Part shown: piece after piece, positions 1 to 8,720 of the stretch | Position numbering within the stretch: position 1 is the stretch's first letter | Layout of the letters: each line of letters opens with the position of its first letter | Source of the DNA: an uncultured Spirochaetaceae bacterium | GTDB taxonomy: Bacteria > Spirochaetota > Spirochaetia > Sphaerochaetales > Sphaerochaetaceae | Reading direction: 5' to 3' | Assembly: GCA_944389105.1 (NCBI GenBank) | Contig: CALXLD010000039.1 | Span: 43,715-107,714 of the forward strand | Length of the DNA stretch: 64,000 bases | Notes under the pieces: generated by a model | Told to the model about the DNA's origin: nothing | Database searches by the model: none | The model's input: the letters and a program-made list of their open reading frames with translations, nothing else | Position numbers and translations under genes: made by a program

Positions 1-137
1 TGGTTATAGCTGGTGTAAGGAAGGCTGATGGTCAGGCAATAGTCCCTGATGGTGAATATGTCTTTACCGAGGGAGATCGCCTCATACTTTCAATCCGTCA
101 TGATGACAGTAGTTATCTAAAGGAGCTTTTTCTCTGA
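1..137 (+). CDS. trkA: TrkA-like potassium uptake regulatory subunit, C-terminal end (partial)
   Basis: The first 45 codons in frame 3 are open and end in TGA at 135-137. They encode a stretch with the pattern of a TrkA-C (RCK_C) domain: a short beta-rich unit ending in an EGDRLILSI-type strand. TrkA is the cytosolic NAD-binding subunit that gates TrkH. The call rests mainly on the next gene, trkH, whose ATG shares one base with this stop. The start lies left of the window. Only the tail is visible, so the NAD-binding domain cannot be checked. Confidence 0.7.
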   Translation, partial: VIAGVRKADGQAIVPDGEYVFTEGDRLILSIRHDDSSYLKELFL

Positions 138-1579
138 TGCATATAAAGTCTGTTCTTAGATTTCTTGCTCTGATTCAGCTTCTTGTCGGTGCCTGTATGC
201 TTGTTCCTTTCACTCTTGCTTTTGTCTATGATGAAATGGATGGCATAAGGGCGTTTGCAATGACGGAAATCCTTATTGTTGTCTTTGCTTCAATAATACT
301 GATAGCTACAAGGAAAGAGAAAATAACCATAAAGGCGAGAGATAGCTATCTGCTTGTCACGCTTGTATGGGTTGTTGCTACTGCTTTTGGAGCACTTCCT
401 CTTTATTTCACAAATACATTTGAGACGTATCCAAGTTGCTATTTCGAGATTATGTCCGGATTCACCACAACAGGAGCTACGGCACTTTCTTCCATCGAGG
501 ATAAGCTGAAGTCCATTCTTTTCTGGCGCGGCATGACAAACTGGCTTGGTGGTATGGGTATAGTTGTTCTCTTTGTTGCGCTTTCCCCTTTCATGGGGCT
601 TAAAGGCACAAGTCTTGTGAATGCAGAATCCGTCGGACCAACAAAGGATAAACTTACTCCAAAGATCCAGCATACGGCCTTTGCGCTGTGGGCGATTTAT
701 ACTGTTTTCTCGGTAATACAGGTACTTCTTCTCTGGTTCAGGATTCCTCTCTATGATGCTGTTACTGTAATGTTCGGTACTATGGGAGCTGCGGGTTTTT
801 CCGCAAAGAATGCCTCAATCGGTGGTTATCATTCGGCTTATGTCGATGTGGTGGTTACTATCTTCATGATTATCGCGGGATCAAACTTCGCTCTTTACTT
901 CAAGGCAATTAAGGGAAATCTGAGGGATGCTGTAAAGGATAAGGAGCTGAGGCTTTATCTTCTTATCATTGCGGTTTCCTCCATTATGATTACCATTGAT
1001 GTTACTGATACATACGGTAGTTTCCTCACTGCTTTAAGGTATGCCGCTTTCCATGTTGCTTCGATTATAACGACAACGGGATTTGCAACATATGACTATA
1101 ATTTCTGGCCGCAGTTCTCAAAGACAATCCTTGTTCTCCTTTTCTTTGTTGGAGGCTGTGCAGGTTCTGCCGGTGGCGGTATCAAGGTAGTCAGAGTTGG
1201 TGCGATGATATCCCTGGCACGCAATGCTATCAAGAAAAGACTGCATCCTACAGCTGTTATACCATTGAAGCTTGGGGATTCAGATGTTGACCAGAATACG
1301 CTTCTTTCCCTTGCCGGCTTTGTCGGGGCATACATAATGACAGGGCTTTTGGGAACCCTTATCTATTCGCTTTCCGGATACGATTTCGAGACATGCTTTA
1401 CAGCAAGCTTCCTTCTTCTTGGAAATATCGGAATAGGAATGGGAGCTGTAGGGCCGTCAGGTAATTTCTCTATTTTTTCCGATGCAATTCTTACAGCTGG
1501 TTCATTCCTGATGCTGGTTGGAAGACTGGAGCTTTTCACTGTTTTCGCTCTGTTTACAAGAAATTTCTGGAAAAAGTAA
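137..1579 (+). CDS. trkH: Potassium uptake protein TrkH/KtrB family, membrane pore subunit
   Basis: This 480-aa polytopic membrane protein has the four P-loop repeats expected of Trk/Ktr potassium translocators. Filter-like turns are visible as SGFTTTGATAL, FGTMGAAGFSAKN, ITTTGFATYDY and LLGNIGIGMGAVG, each following a hydrophobic hairpin. The length matches TrkH (about 480 residues). The ATG overlaps the stop of the upstream TrkA-like gene by one base, so the two subunits are translationally coupled. Inference: K+ uptake, possibly Na+-coupled. The family assignment is secure; the choice between TrkH and KtrB is less so. Confidence 0.92.
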   Translation: MHIKSVLRFLALIQLLVGACMLVPFTLAFVYDEMDGIRAFAMTEILIVVFASIILIATRKEKITIKARDSYLLVTLVWVVATAFGALPLYFTNTFETYPSCYFEIMSGFTTTGATALSSIEDKLKSILFWRGMTNWLGGMGIVVLFVALSPFMGLKGTSLVNAESVGPTKDKLTPKIQHTAFALWAIYTVFSVIQVLLLWFRIPLYDAVTVMFGTMGAAGFSAKNASIGGYHSAYVDVVVTIFMIIAGSNFALYFKAIKGNLRDAVKDKELRLYLLIIAVSSIMITIDVTDTYGSFLTALRYAAFHVASIITTTGFATYDYNFWPQFSKTILVLLFFVGGCAGSAGGGIKVVRVGAMISLARNAIKKRLHPTAVIPLKLGDSDVDQNTLLSLAGFVGAYIMTGLLGTLIYSLSGYDFETCFTASFLLLGNIGIGMGAVGPSGNFSIFSDAILTAGSFLMLVGRLELFTVFALFTRNFWKK

Positions 1580-1583
1580 GCTG

Positions 1584-1612
1584 CAGCCTCATGTCTTTAC
1601 GATGTGAGGCTG
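1584..1612 (+). terminator. Probable terminator hairpin after trkH
   Basis: An 8-bp stem (1584-1591 with 1605-1612) starts four bases after the trkH stop. It is followed only by TCTTTCC, not a clean T tract, so termination is plausible but weak. The rest of the gap to 1797 holds no recognisable gene. Confidence 0.45.
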
Positions 1613-1796
1613 TCTTTCCATATATTTCCCTGGATTATCTTTTCTTCTACCTGAAAATGCTGGAAAGCCTGATTCTGCAGCAGAAAATGCCTTTTAGTGT
1701 GGAGAATCAGAGGAGAAGATCAAAATAATAACACAACACTCTGTTTGGATGTTATTATAAGAACAGAGGGAAATATATCCCTTGTAAGGAGTTTTT

Positions 1797-2858
1797 ATGA
1801 AAAAAGCTATTACGCTGACTGCTGTCGCTCTTGCTGCAGCTGCCGCTTTCGGCTGTTCAGGTTTTGCCTGGCATACAGAGGATGGATGTCATCTTCTTGG
1901 GCGTACATATGATATGTTTGGAGATCTCAGCGGTAATAAGATAACAGTTATCGCACCTGGATATGAACTTCATGCCTCTCCGTCAGGAGAGGGTGGAACA
2001 GTTACGATGGAATACGGCTTCATCGGAAATGCCATCCAGGGTGCAGCATCTCCTATTTTTACCGATGGAATCAATGAAAAGGGATTGATGGGTACTCTGC
2101 AGAATTTCCCGGGATATGGTCATTACAATACACAGCAGAGCGAGGATAACCTTGATCTTCATCCTGCATTCTTTGTTCCGTATATGCTTGGAACATGCAC
2201 AACAGTTGAAGAGGTTGCAGAGGCTGTAAAGCATATCAACCTGACTGATGAGCTGATTTTCGGAGCTCATATGTCTGTACATTACATCTTCTCCGATGAG
2301 ACAGGCGAAGCGATAATCATCGAACCCGATGAAGATGGTATAACTGTCCATCGTTCCACTATAGGGATAATGACAAATGCTCCAGGATATGACTGGCAGT
2401 TCACGAATCTCAAGAACTATGTTGCTGTATCAAATGTCCACACACCGCCGAGAGAGCTTCTTGGAGAGACTATATCTGCGTTTGGAAATGGTACGGGCGG
2501 CAGCTTCGGTCTTCCTGGAAGCTATTCATCACCTGCACGTTTTGTCCGTCTGGCATTTGCAAAGGAATTCGCACCTCTTGGAAAGAATGAGATAGATGGC
2601 ATAACAAGGATGTTCGATACATTCTCTGTTGTCTATGTTCCGGATGGAATGCTGAAGGAAAGCGCTGATCACGATGCTTATGAGAGAACACTCTGTACAA
2701 CAGCTATGTGCGCTGAGAGCCGTACATATTACTTCTCTCCTGCAGAGAACAGACGTATAAGTGCATATAATCTCATGAATGCGCTCAATGCCATGAATGG
2801 CGAAACCATAGCTCTTTATCCTATACCAATAGATGAAGATATCAGTTATGTGATTTAA
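1797..2858 (+). CDS. Exported choloylglycine hydrolase / penicillin V acylase family amidase
   Basis: This 353-aa Ntn hydrolase of the linear amide C-N hydrolase family cleaves amides such as conjugated bile salts or penicillin V. It opens with a signal peptide (K2-K3, then an Ala-rich core to G19). Cys20 should become the N-terminal nucleophile after cleavage. Arg36 and Asp39 follow at the spacing of the family's Cys2-Arg18-Asp21. Asn194 (MTNAPGYDW) and Arg248 (SPARFVRL) fit Asn175 and Arg228. An AGGAG Shine-Dalgarno lies just upstream of the ATG. Sequence alone cannot separate bile salt hydrolase from penicillin acylase activity. The gene stands alone between hairpins. Confidence 0.88.
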   Translation: MKKAITLTAVALAAAAAFGCSGFAWHTEDGCHLLGRTYDMFGDLSGNKITVIAPGYELHASPSGEGGTVTMEYGFIGNAIQGAASPIFTDGINEKGLMGTLQNFPGYGHYNTQQSEDNLDLHPAFFVPYMLGTCTTVEEVAEAVKHINLTDELIFGAHMSVHYIFSDETGEAIIIEPDEDGITVHRSTIGIMTNAPGYDWQFTNLKNYVAVSNVHTPPRELLGETISAFGNGTGGSFGLPGSYSSPARFVRLAFAKEFAPLGKNEIDGITRMFDTFSVVYVPDGMLKESADHDAYERTLCTTAMCAESRTYYFSPAENRRISAYNLMNALNAMNGETIALYPIPIDEDISYVI

Positions 2859-2865
2859 CAGGGTT

Positions 2866-2888
2866 CAGGGCCGTGAAAAGCGGCCCTG
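2866..2888 (+). terminator. Hairpin after the amidase gene
   Basis: A GC-rich 8-bp perfect stem (2866-2873 with 2881-2888) and a 7-base loop start 8 bases after the stop. The T tract is poor, so this is a likely but imperfect terminator. Confidence 0.5.
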
Positions 2889-2972
2889 ATTATGATGAAC
2901 TTGTTTTGATTTTCTGAAGCTTTCTGATGAATCATCTGAGTTTGATAATCTTCTGAAAAGAAAAAATGTTTC

Positions 2973-3002
2973 AAAAAAACTGGGGCTGTTTCTACAGCCC
3001 CA
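2973..3002 (-). terminator. Rho-independent terminator of the beta-helix lipoprotein gene
   Basis: Read on the minus strand, a 9-bp stem (3002-2994 with 2989-2981) with a 4-base loop is followed directly by a run of seven T (2979-2973). It lies 10 bases after the minus-strand stop codon. This is the cleanest minus-strand terminator in the window. Confidence 0.88.
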
Positions 3003-3011
3003 ACAGAAAAA

Positions 3012-4492
3012 TCATGTTGTTATAGGTTCTATTGTATAATATCCAGAGGCATCTGTAGTCTCCGATACTTTGTATCCTTCTGCGAGGTCTTCTTCTCTGA
3101 TGCCGTGGCTTTTTCCTGATCCGCTTCCAAATGAACCTCCGCTGATTTTGAGATTCCCTTGTCCATAGGTTATTCCGTTTTGCTCTTTTCCGGGATCACA
3201 GAAAACGGTGTCTTGCTGTTCACTATAAAAACTTCCATTTGTTATTTCGACAGCTGTAGGTAAACCCAATCCACCATCGTTGGAATTGCCTACATAAATA
3301 CCGCGTCCAGAGGATCCATTTGTATAATACTCTCCTCCTGAAACAACTATTTTATTTATTTCTCCTTCTTCTCCGGCAAGATACAGGCCGTGCCATACTT
3401 CACCTGCGCCGATGTTATCACTGGTGTGCCCATCGGTTTTTGCATTGAGATTATAAAAATCCGAAAGTTCTTCTTTTATATCAGCGTCAGTAATATCAGG
3501 GTCAGTAAGATATTTCGAGAATAGGCTAGTTGTAGCTCTTGTTTCGACACCGTTTATTTCGCCTCTGCCTCCATTTTGAGCAAGAGCTCCCTGAAGACCA
3601 TAATATTTACCACCAGTGATATCTGTGGTTCCGGCTCCTGTTACGGCATATGCGTAGCCTGTCAGTAACGCGTTGCTTGCCACAGATACGAATATTCCAT
3701 CCTTGATGGTCAATGTACTATTTTCATCAGCAAATATTGTTCTATATGTGCTGTAGAAATTTCCGCCATTGATAGTCAATATACCATCCGAATAGATTGT
3801 TGAGTTCGTTATTTCTGAGTCAGTGTAATATGGGAAGGAAACAAAGGTAAGATTCCCGTTGATTGTGAGTTCTCCGCCATTCTCAACACAGATCAGATTT
3901 CTGCTTGGATTTGTATTAAGTGTTCCTCCGATTCGTCCTTCACCCGAGAGTATGAGGGAAGCACCAGATTCAACAGTGATAAGTATTGTATCTGTATCAG
4001 GAACATATCCTTTTTTTGTAGTTCCTTCTTTATCAATTGTGAACTCTTTTTCTACAAGCGCATAGTTTTCTGCACTGACGGTATTTCTTTGAACTGCGGT
4101 ATTACTTTTTGCCAGACTGCTTGAAGCGTAATTACCAGAAATATCAAGCGTACCGTTTATTGTCATTCTTACATCCTTTCCAGAGGGGATAGTAAGCGAT
4201 GAATTTTCGGTGATTTGAATCGATGTCTCGTCCGGTATTTCAATGTATATAGGGGTGGAAGTATCCATATCTAGAAGACTTTGAAGTTCACTTGTATCAG
4301 CTGGTGTGTAGGGATTGGCTGATGTACTTGTGTTGGGATCATTGTCAATCAATCCAGGATTCCCAGGTAAAAAGATGATATTGGGATACTGATTGCATGA
4401 AGAGAGCAATACTATTGCAATTAAAATCGTGCAAATTAGCATAAAGATGCTAGATTTCTCTCTCTCTCTCTCTTATTAGTGGAAATAATCAT
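3012..4492 (-). CDS. Beta-helix-like surface lipoprotein with an (AG)8 repeat in its 5' end; probably phase variable
   Basis: The long open frame (3012-4442, 476 aa from ATG 4442) has a hydrophobic start and a lipobox ending LSSC. After that come repeated short strands (TLDISGN, GELTINGN, GILTINGGNFY, STLTIKDGIF, TTDITGGKYY), the pattern of a right-handed beta-helix. ATG 4442 gives a signal peptide with no basic residues and a poorly placed ribosome site. A second ATG at 4492 has a perfect GGAGG (4505-4501) at 8-nt spacing and reads K-R-E-R-E-R, but meets TAA at 4438-4436 because the AG tract puts it 50 nt from ATG 4442. With one AG fewer, or two more, it would enter the main frame and supply a basic n-region. 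As sequenced, the gene is therefore off or weakly expressed. Function unknown; a surface-exposed, variable antigen or adhesin is an inference. Confidence 0.75.
4457..4473 (-). repeat. Dinucleotide microsatellite, (AG)8 on the coding strand
   Basis: Eight uninterrupted AG units (plus-strand CT, 4458-4473, flanked by an extra T at 4457) lie between two candidate start codons of the beta-helix lipoprotein gene. Two-base slippage changes the frame joining ATG 4492 to the long reading frame. I saw no other dinucleotide tract of this length in the window. Confidence 0.9.
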
Positions 4493-4512
4493 AAAACATT
4501 CCTCCATAAGCA

Positions 4513-4541
4513 AGTATATCAACAGTGATAGGAAATCAAAA
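4513..4541 (-). promoter_or_regulatory. Candidate promoter of the beta-helix lipoprotein
   Basis: On the minus strand, TATACT (4518-4513) lies 17 bases downstream of a weak TTTTGA (4541-4536). The predicted transcript starts just before the GGAGG of ATG 4492, which supports 4492 rather than 4442 as the designed start. The surrounding 4506-4639 stretch is AT-rich and holds no gene. Confidence 0.4.
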
Positions 4542-4639
4542 TAAATTGTTCATGTGGATTGGCACAAAAACTTCGAAAATTATTCATTGTTTTGCATATG
4601 TTATATTTTATTTACTTTTATACTATATTGATAGAAATT

Positions 4640-5962
4640 TTACAATTTCAGTTTTTGATACCCGATTGATGATATAATCCAGTTTGCACCCCAGCCTATA
4701 GGGACGGCGATCCATACAGCCTGTATGCCGAAAACGGGAGCTGCCGCAAATGCTATTATCACTCTTATTGATAGATTCACGATGTTTGCTACTGTAAAGA
4801 CCTTCATCTTCCCAGCTCCCCTGAGCGTTCCATCCATAATCATCTTGAAACCTATGAGAGCAAAGAACCATCCCATGAATGAAAGGTATCCTGTTCCTGT
4901 TTTCATAGCATCCGAAGTTCCTTCTTCTCCAATGAACATCCTTATTATCGGGGCATTCCAGAGTTCTAGTGCAACGCATATAAGCAATGCAGCTGCAATT
5001 ACTATCAGATAGGCATCCCTGAGTCCGTCTTTGATTCTTTCCTTTTGCATGGCTCCGAGATTCTGAGCTGTAAATGTACTCATTGTGTTTCCCATTGCAG
5101 CCATTGGAACTACGACAAGACTCTCAATCCTCATTGCTGCAGAGAATCCTGCTAGAACTTCAGAACCAAAGCTATTCACTACGCTTTGTACAAGCATCAT
5201 GCCTATTGAGACTGTTGATTGCTGGAGAATTGAAGGAAGGGCGATTCTGAAAATAGGGGAGAGCAGATTCTTATCATAATATTTCCCATTATCCCCCTCG
5301 TATGATCTGAGTGTATGAACAAGAATCGAGAAAGAGAGCAGTGCTGATACTCCCTGTGAAATGAGAGTAGCCCATCCTGCACCTTGCACTCCCATCTGCA
5401 ACGGACCGACCATTATTATATCGAGGACAACATTCAGCAGCGATGAGAAGATCAGAAGAAAAAGAGGTATCCGTGATTTCCCCAGCGCATTGAACATCGA
5501 TGAAAGGATATTGTACATGAAAAGAAATGGCAGTCCAGCGAAGTATATTCTCAGATAAGCAGAAGCATCTCCGGAGATATTCTCTGGGGTATTAAGAGCT
5601 TCTAGTATCAGCGGGCTGAATATAAGACCGAAGATACAAAGGACTATGGAGATAATCAGAAAAGCCACTAGACTTGTGCTGATGCATCTTTTCATCTTGC
5701 TGTAGTCAGCACTTCCGAAAGCCCTGCTTGTGATTACAGATGCCCCCATTCCTCCGCCGATAGCTACTGAAATGAATACGGAGGTAAGAGAGTATGAGGC
5801 CCCGACAGCTGCAAGCGCATTCTCGCCGACAAAACGCCCGACAATAACTGAATCCGTCATTGTGTAAAGCTGCTGAAAGAGGTTTCCAAGCATGATGGGT
5901 ACTGAGAATGTCAGTATCGCCTTCATAGGGTGGTCTTCAACGAGGTATCGGGAATTGCTCAT
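4640..5962 (-). CDS. MATE family multidrug/toxin efflux transporter
   Basis: This 440-aa protein has about 12 membrane segments in two homologous halves, typical of MATE Na+ or H+ antiporters. The start is MSNSRYLVEDHPMKAILTFSVPIMLGNLFQQLY, with the family's P-x-(I/M)-L-G-N-L-x-Q-x-x-Y entry helix and a TDSVIVGRFVG motif. The ATG overlaps the stop of the M18 aminopeptidase gene (ATGA, 5962-5959), so it is the third gene of a three-gene minus-strand operon whose first gene also encodes a MATE protein. Substrate unknown. No clear terminator follows the stop at 4640. Confidence 0.9.
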   Translation of the reverse strand: MSNSRYLVEDHPMKAILTFSVPIMLGNLFQQLYTMTDSVIVGRFVGENALAAVGASYSLTSVFISVAIGGGMGASVITSRAFGSADYSKMKRCISTSLVAFLIISIVLCIFGLIFSPLILEALNTPENISGDASAYLRIYFAGLPFLFMYNILSSMFNALGKSRIPLFLLIFSSLLNVVLDIIMVGPLQMGVQGAGWATLISQGVSALLSFSILVHTLRSYEGDNGKYYDKNLLSPIFRIALPSILQQSTVSIGMMLVQSVVNSFGSEVLAGFSAAMRIESLVVVPMAAMGNTMSTFTAQNLGAMQKERIKDGLRDAYLIVIAAALLICVALELWNAPIIRMFIGEEGTSDAMKTGTGYLSFMGWFFALIGFKMIMDGTLRGAGKMKVFTVANIVNLSIRVIIAFAAAPVFGIQAVWIAVPIGWGANWIISSIGYQKLKL

Positions 5963-7224
5963 CTTGAAAGGAATACCGTAAAAAGCCTTGAAAGAGCTTC
6001 TGTATCTTTTACCCCTGCTGTTTCATATGGAGAGTGCATTGAAAGCTGGGCCGCCCCGATATCTACAGTTGGAATGCTGAATTTCTGTGCAGACAGATTT
6101 CCCAGCGTTGAACCACCCGGTATATCTGAATGGTTCGCGAAATACTGATATGGAATGCGGTTTGTGTCCATAAGCGCTCTCAGATAACTTGCGCTTTTTG
6201 CATCTGTTGTATATTTCTGTGCGGCACTGAATTTGATTGCGACTCCGCCATTCATCCTAGGTTTGTTGGATATATCGCATTTACTCTGATAATTTGGATG
6301 AAGTGCATGGCAGTTGTCTGCACTGATCATGAATGAAGAGGCTTTCTTCATCATCTTCTCCTCTTCATCATAGCCGAGGGCGTTTGCAATCCGGCTCATT
6401 GTTTCCGGGAGAAAATCCGAAAGTGCTCCCTGCTTTGTTCCGCTTCCTGTCTCTTCATTATCGAAGAGAGCAGCTACAGGCATGAATCTTTTTCCTTCTG
6501 CGCTGATAATAGCCCTGAGAGCTGTGTATGCGCACATCAGATCATCAATTCTAGGAGATGAGAAGAATTCGTTATCAAGTCCCCAGATTGAATATGGGGT
6601 TCTAGGGTAAAGATACAGCTCGTATTCAAGCAGATCCTTTTCTTCACAGCCAGCTTCTTCTGCAAGTGCTTTTCTGAATCTCCCTTTTTCTATCCCTTCC
6701 GCAATAAGAGGAAGCATATCGTTTTGCGCACTGTAGCTGGTTCCTTCATTTGCTTTTCTGTTCATGTGTATTGCGAGATTGGGGATAAGGACGAGGTCAC
6801 GTCTGAAATCAATAAGCCTTTCTTCGGCTTTCCCCTCATTATTCACATAGACTCTTCCTGCAATTGAAAGGGGCCTGTCAAACCATGGAGCCATCAGAAG
6901 ACCGCCATATACTTCTGTGTTCAGAACAGTGTATAAGCCCGAGGAAGTGATCTCTGGTTCTGTCTTCACCTTGAATGCAGGGCTGTCCGTATGGGCGGAG
7001 ACTATTGAATAGCCTTCGCTGTCATTCGTTCTGAATGCAATCAGGGAAGAACCGTTTCTGGTTATAAAATAAGATCCGTTCTTCTTTATATTCCATCGCT
7101 TCGTCTCTTCAAGTTTCTCAAAACCTGCAGACAGAAGCTCTTTTTCCATATTCCTTACAGCATGAAACTGTGTTGGGCTTTTTTCTATGAAGCTGCATAG
7201 CTCCTCAGTTGTTGTTATATTCAT
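5959..7224 (-). CDS. apeB: M18 family aspartyl aminopeptidase
   Basis: This 421-aa metallopeptidase removes acidic or neutral N-terminal residues from peptides in the cytosol and normally assembles as a tetrahedral dodecamer. The dizinc ligands are visible in order: His-x-Asp in SAHTDSPAFKVK, the Glu pair in DNEETGSGTKQGA, Asp in SADNCHALHP, and the last His in SMHSPYETAG. The length matches bacterial ApeB (about 430). It lies 9 bp after the first MATE gene and overlaps the second by 4 bp. The pairing suggests co-expression, but a functional link between peptide trimming and MATE export is not established. Confidence 0.92.
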   Translation of the reverse strand: MNITTTEELCSFIEKSPTQFHAVRNMEKELLSAGFEKLEETKRWNIKKNGSYFITRNGSSLIAFRTNDSEGYSIVSAHTDSPAFKVKTEPEITSSGLYTVLNTEVYGGLLMAPWFDRPLSIAGRVYVNNEGKAEERLIDFRRDLVLIPNLAIHMNRKANEGTSYSAQNDMLPLIAEGIEKGRFRKALAEEAGCEEKDLLEYELYLYPRTPYSIWGLDNEFFSSPRIDDLMCAYTALRAIISAEGKRFMPVAALFDNEETGSGTKQGALSDFLPETMSRIANALGYDEEEKMMKKASSFMISADNCHALHPNYQSKCDISNKPRMNGGVAIKFSAAQKYTTDAKSASYLRALMDTNRIPYQYFANHSDIPGGSTLGNLSAQKFSIPTVDIGAAQLSMHSPYETAGVKDTEALSRLFTVFLSR

Positions 7225-7233
7225 GCCCTGAGT

Positions 7234-8616
7234 TTAGCTCTTCCGTCTTTCTGTGAGAAGCTTGGATGAAATACTGAAGCAGATTATTGTTGTTATGACT
7301 GCAATAGAGCAGTTTGAAATCATCATCATTACTCCAAGTGCCGTAGCGCCATCTGTTATCAGATGCTGCAGGATATAGAGTACGGGGACACGCAGGAGGA
7401 AGATCCTCATGAAATTTATGACAAGGGTTATCCTCGTCTTTCCAAGTCCAAGAAGGAAGTCCATTCCCGCGCCATTCACAGCAAGACCAAGACAGCTGGT
7501 TACATCATAGATGAATATCTTCCTGATTGTATTCTTGAATTCCTGATCAAGCCCGTTCTTGCTTGTGGAGAAGATAGTGAATAGAAAATCCTCGGACAGG
7601 AACAGGGCAGCCATCATCACTATGCTTGCAGCAAGTGTTATTACAATAGTGGATCTGTAAGCCTTTACAGCCCTGTCAGCTCGTCCGGCTCCATAATTCT
7701 GGCTGATTATCGAACTGGAGGCATCTGAGAAGCCATTCTCGAAGTTTGTTGCTATTCCGCACACGTTATTTGATATCCCAAGAGCTCCTACCATTTCCGC
7801 TCCATAGGATGCGGCCATTGAATTGACTACGACCTTGCCAAGTGAAAAAGCAGAATCCTCGATTGCTACCGGATACGAAATCTGCACGATTCCTTTTGCA
7901 TTTCCTTTTCCGGAATGCAGGATAAGTGCCGGCTTTATCTGGAAAATACTTCCTTTTGCTGTCAGATGGATTACAGAATAGATAGCAAACGATGTGTATG
8001 TTATGAGCGTTGCTATACCTATATAGAGTATACCTTTTTCAAGAATATAGATGAAAAGGGCCGTAAGCATAAGCTTCAGGATCATAGAAGCTATGTTCAA
8101 AGCCATTATTATATTGGTTCTGCCCCTGGATTTCTCCACATTTATATAAATAAGATTGATGAAATTCATGATAGTCGCGGCTATCATGATGTTGAAATAT
8201 GATGTTCCTTCTTTTATGAATTCCTCTGGGGTTCCTATAAGACGCAGAAGGATGGGGGAGAATGGGATTATCAGCAGAAAGATCAGTGATATTATGATTA
8301 TCAGCCGGATAAGCGTGTTCAGCAGTTCTCCGGCTTTCTTATTGTTTCCAGCGCCATAGGCCCTGTTGATAAGTATCATCGAACCTGTGATAAGTCCTGA
8401 TCCGATTGAGCTGAGTATCATTCTCAGCTGATTGAAGTAGGCAACTGCAGATACATCGATGGTCCCGATATGGCTGGCCATCATTGTATCAAGTATGGAG
8501 AACAGACAGTTGAACAAGGCGAATATCGCAAGCGGTGTCCCGACCTGAAGTATGAGTTTATAAAGATTTCCGGTGGTCGAATACTCTCTGAATTCTGCTT
8601 CAGTCATTCTTGCCAT
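7234..8616 (-). CDS. MATE family efflux transporter, first gene of the operon
   Basis: This 460-aa protein has 12 predicted membrane helices. It contains MATE signatures early (LYKLILQVGTPLAIFALFNCLFSILDTMMASHIG) and a SASS/NYGAGR motif after the sixth helix, seen here as SSSIISQNYGAGRADRA. It is clearly divergent from the other MATE gene at 4640-5962, so this is not a recent tandem duplication. No strong Shine-Dalgarno sequence precedes the ATG. A weak TTGCAT-17-TAAACT promoter can be placed 18 bp upstream. Substrate unknown. Confidence 0.9.
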   Translation of the reverse strand: MARMTEAEFREYSTTGNLYKLILQVGTPLAIFALFNCLFSILDTMMASHIGTIDVSAVAYFNQLRMILSSIGSGLITGSMILINRAYGAGNNKKAGELLNTLIRLIIIISLIFLLIIPFSPILLRLIGTPEEFIKEGTSYFNIMIAATIMNFINLIYINVEKSRGRTNIIMALNIASMILKLMLTALFIYILEKGILYIGIATLITYTSFAIYSVIHLTAKGSIFQIKPALILHSGKGNAKGIVQISYPVAIEDSAFSLGKVVVNSMAASYGAEMVGALGISNNVCGIATNFENGFSDASSSIISQNYGAGRADRAVKAYRSTIVITLAASIVMMAALFLSEDFLFTIFSTSKNGLDQEFKNTIRKIFIYDVTSCLGLAVNGAGMDFLLGLGKTRITLVINFMRIFLLRVPVLYILQHLITDGATALGVMMMISNCSIAVITTIICFSISSKLLTERRKS

Positions 8617-8668
8617 ATCTGTACCCGCTGGAAAGTTTAGCCTTGCTGCAGAGTTTATGCAAAGCCCT

Positions 8669-8697
8669 TTTTCATCTCATGCTTTCCTCTGTATAAT
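8669..8697 (+). promoter_or_regulatory. Promoter of the GrpB-deaminase gene
   Basis: A perfect -10 TATAAT (8692-8697) sits 17 bases after TTTTCA (8669-8674). The predicted start near 8704 leaves a 17-nt leader containing AGAGG before ATG 8721. This is one of the few classical leadered promoters in the window. Confidence 0.7.
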
Positions 8698-8720
8698 CCG
8701 GAAGAGAGGAATCCTGAAAA

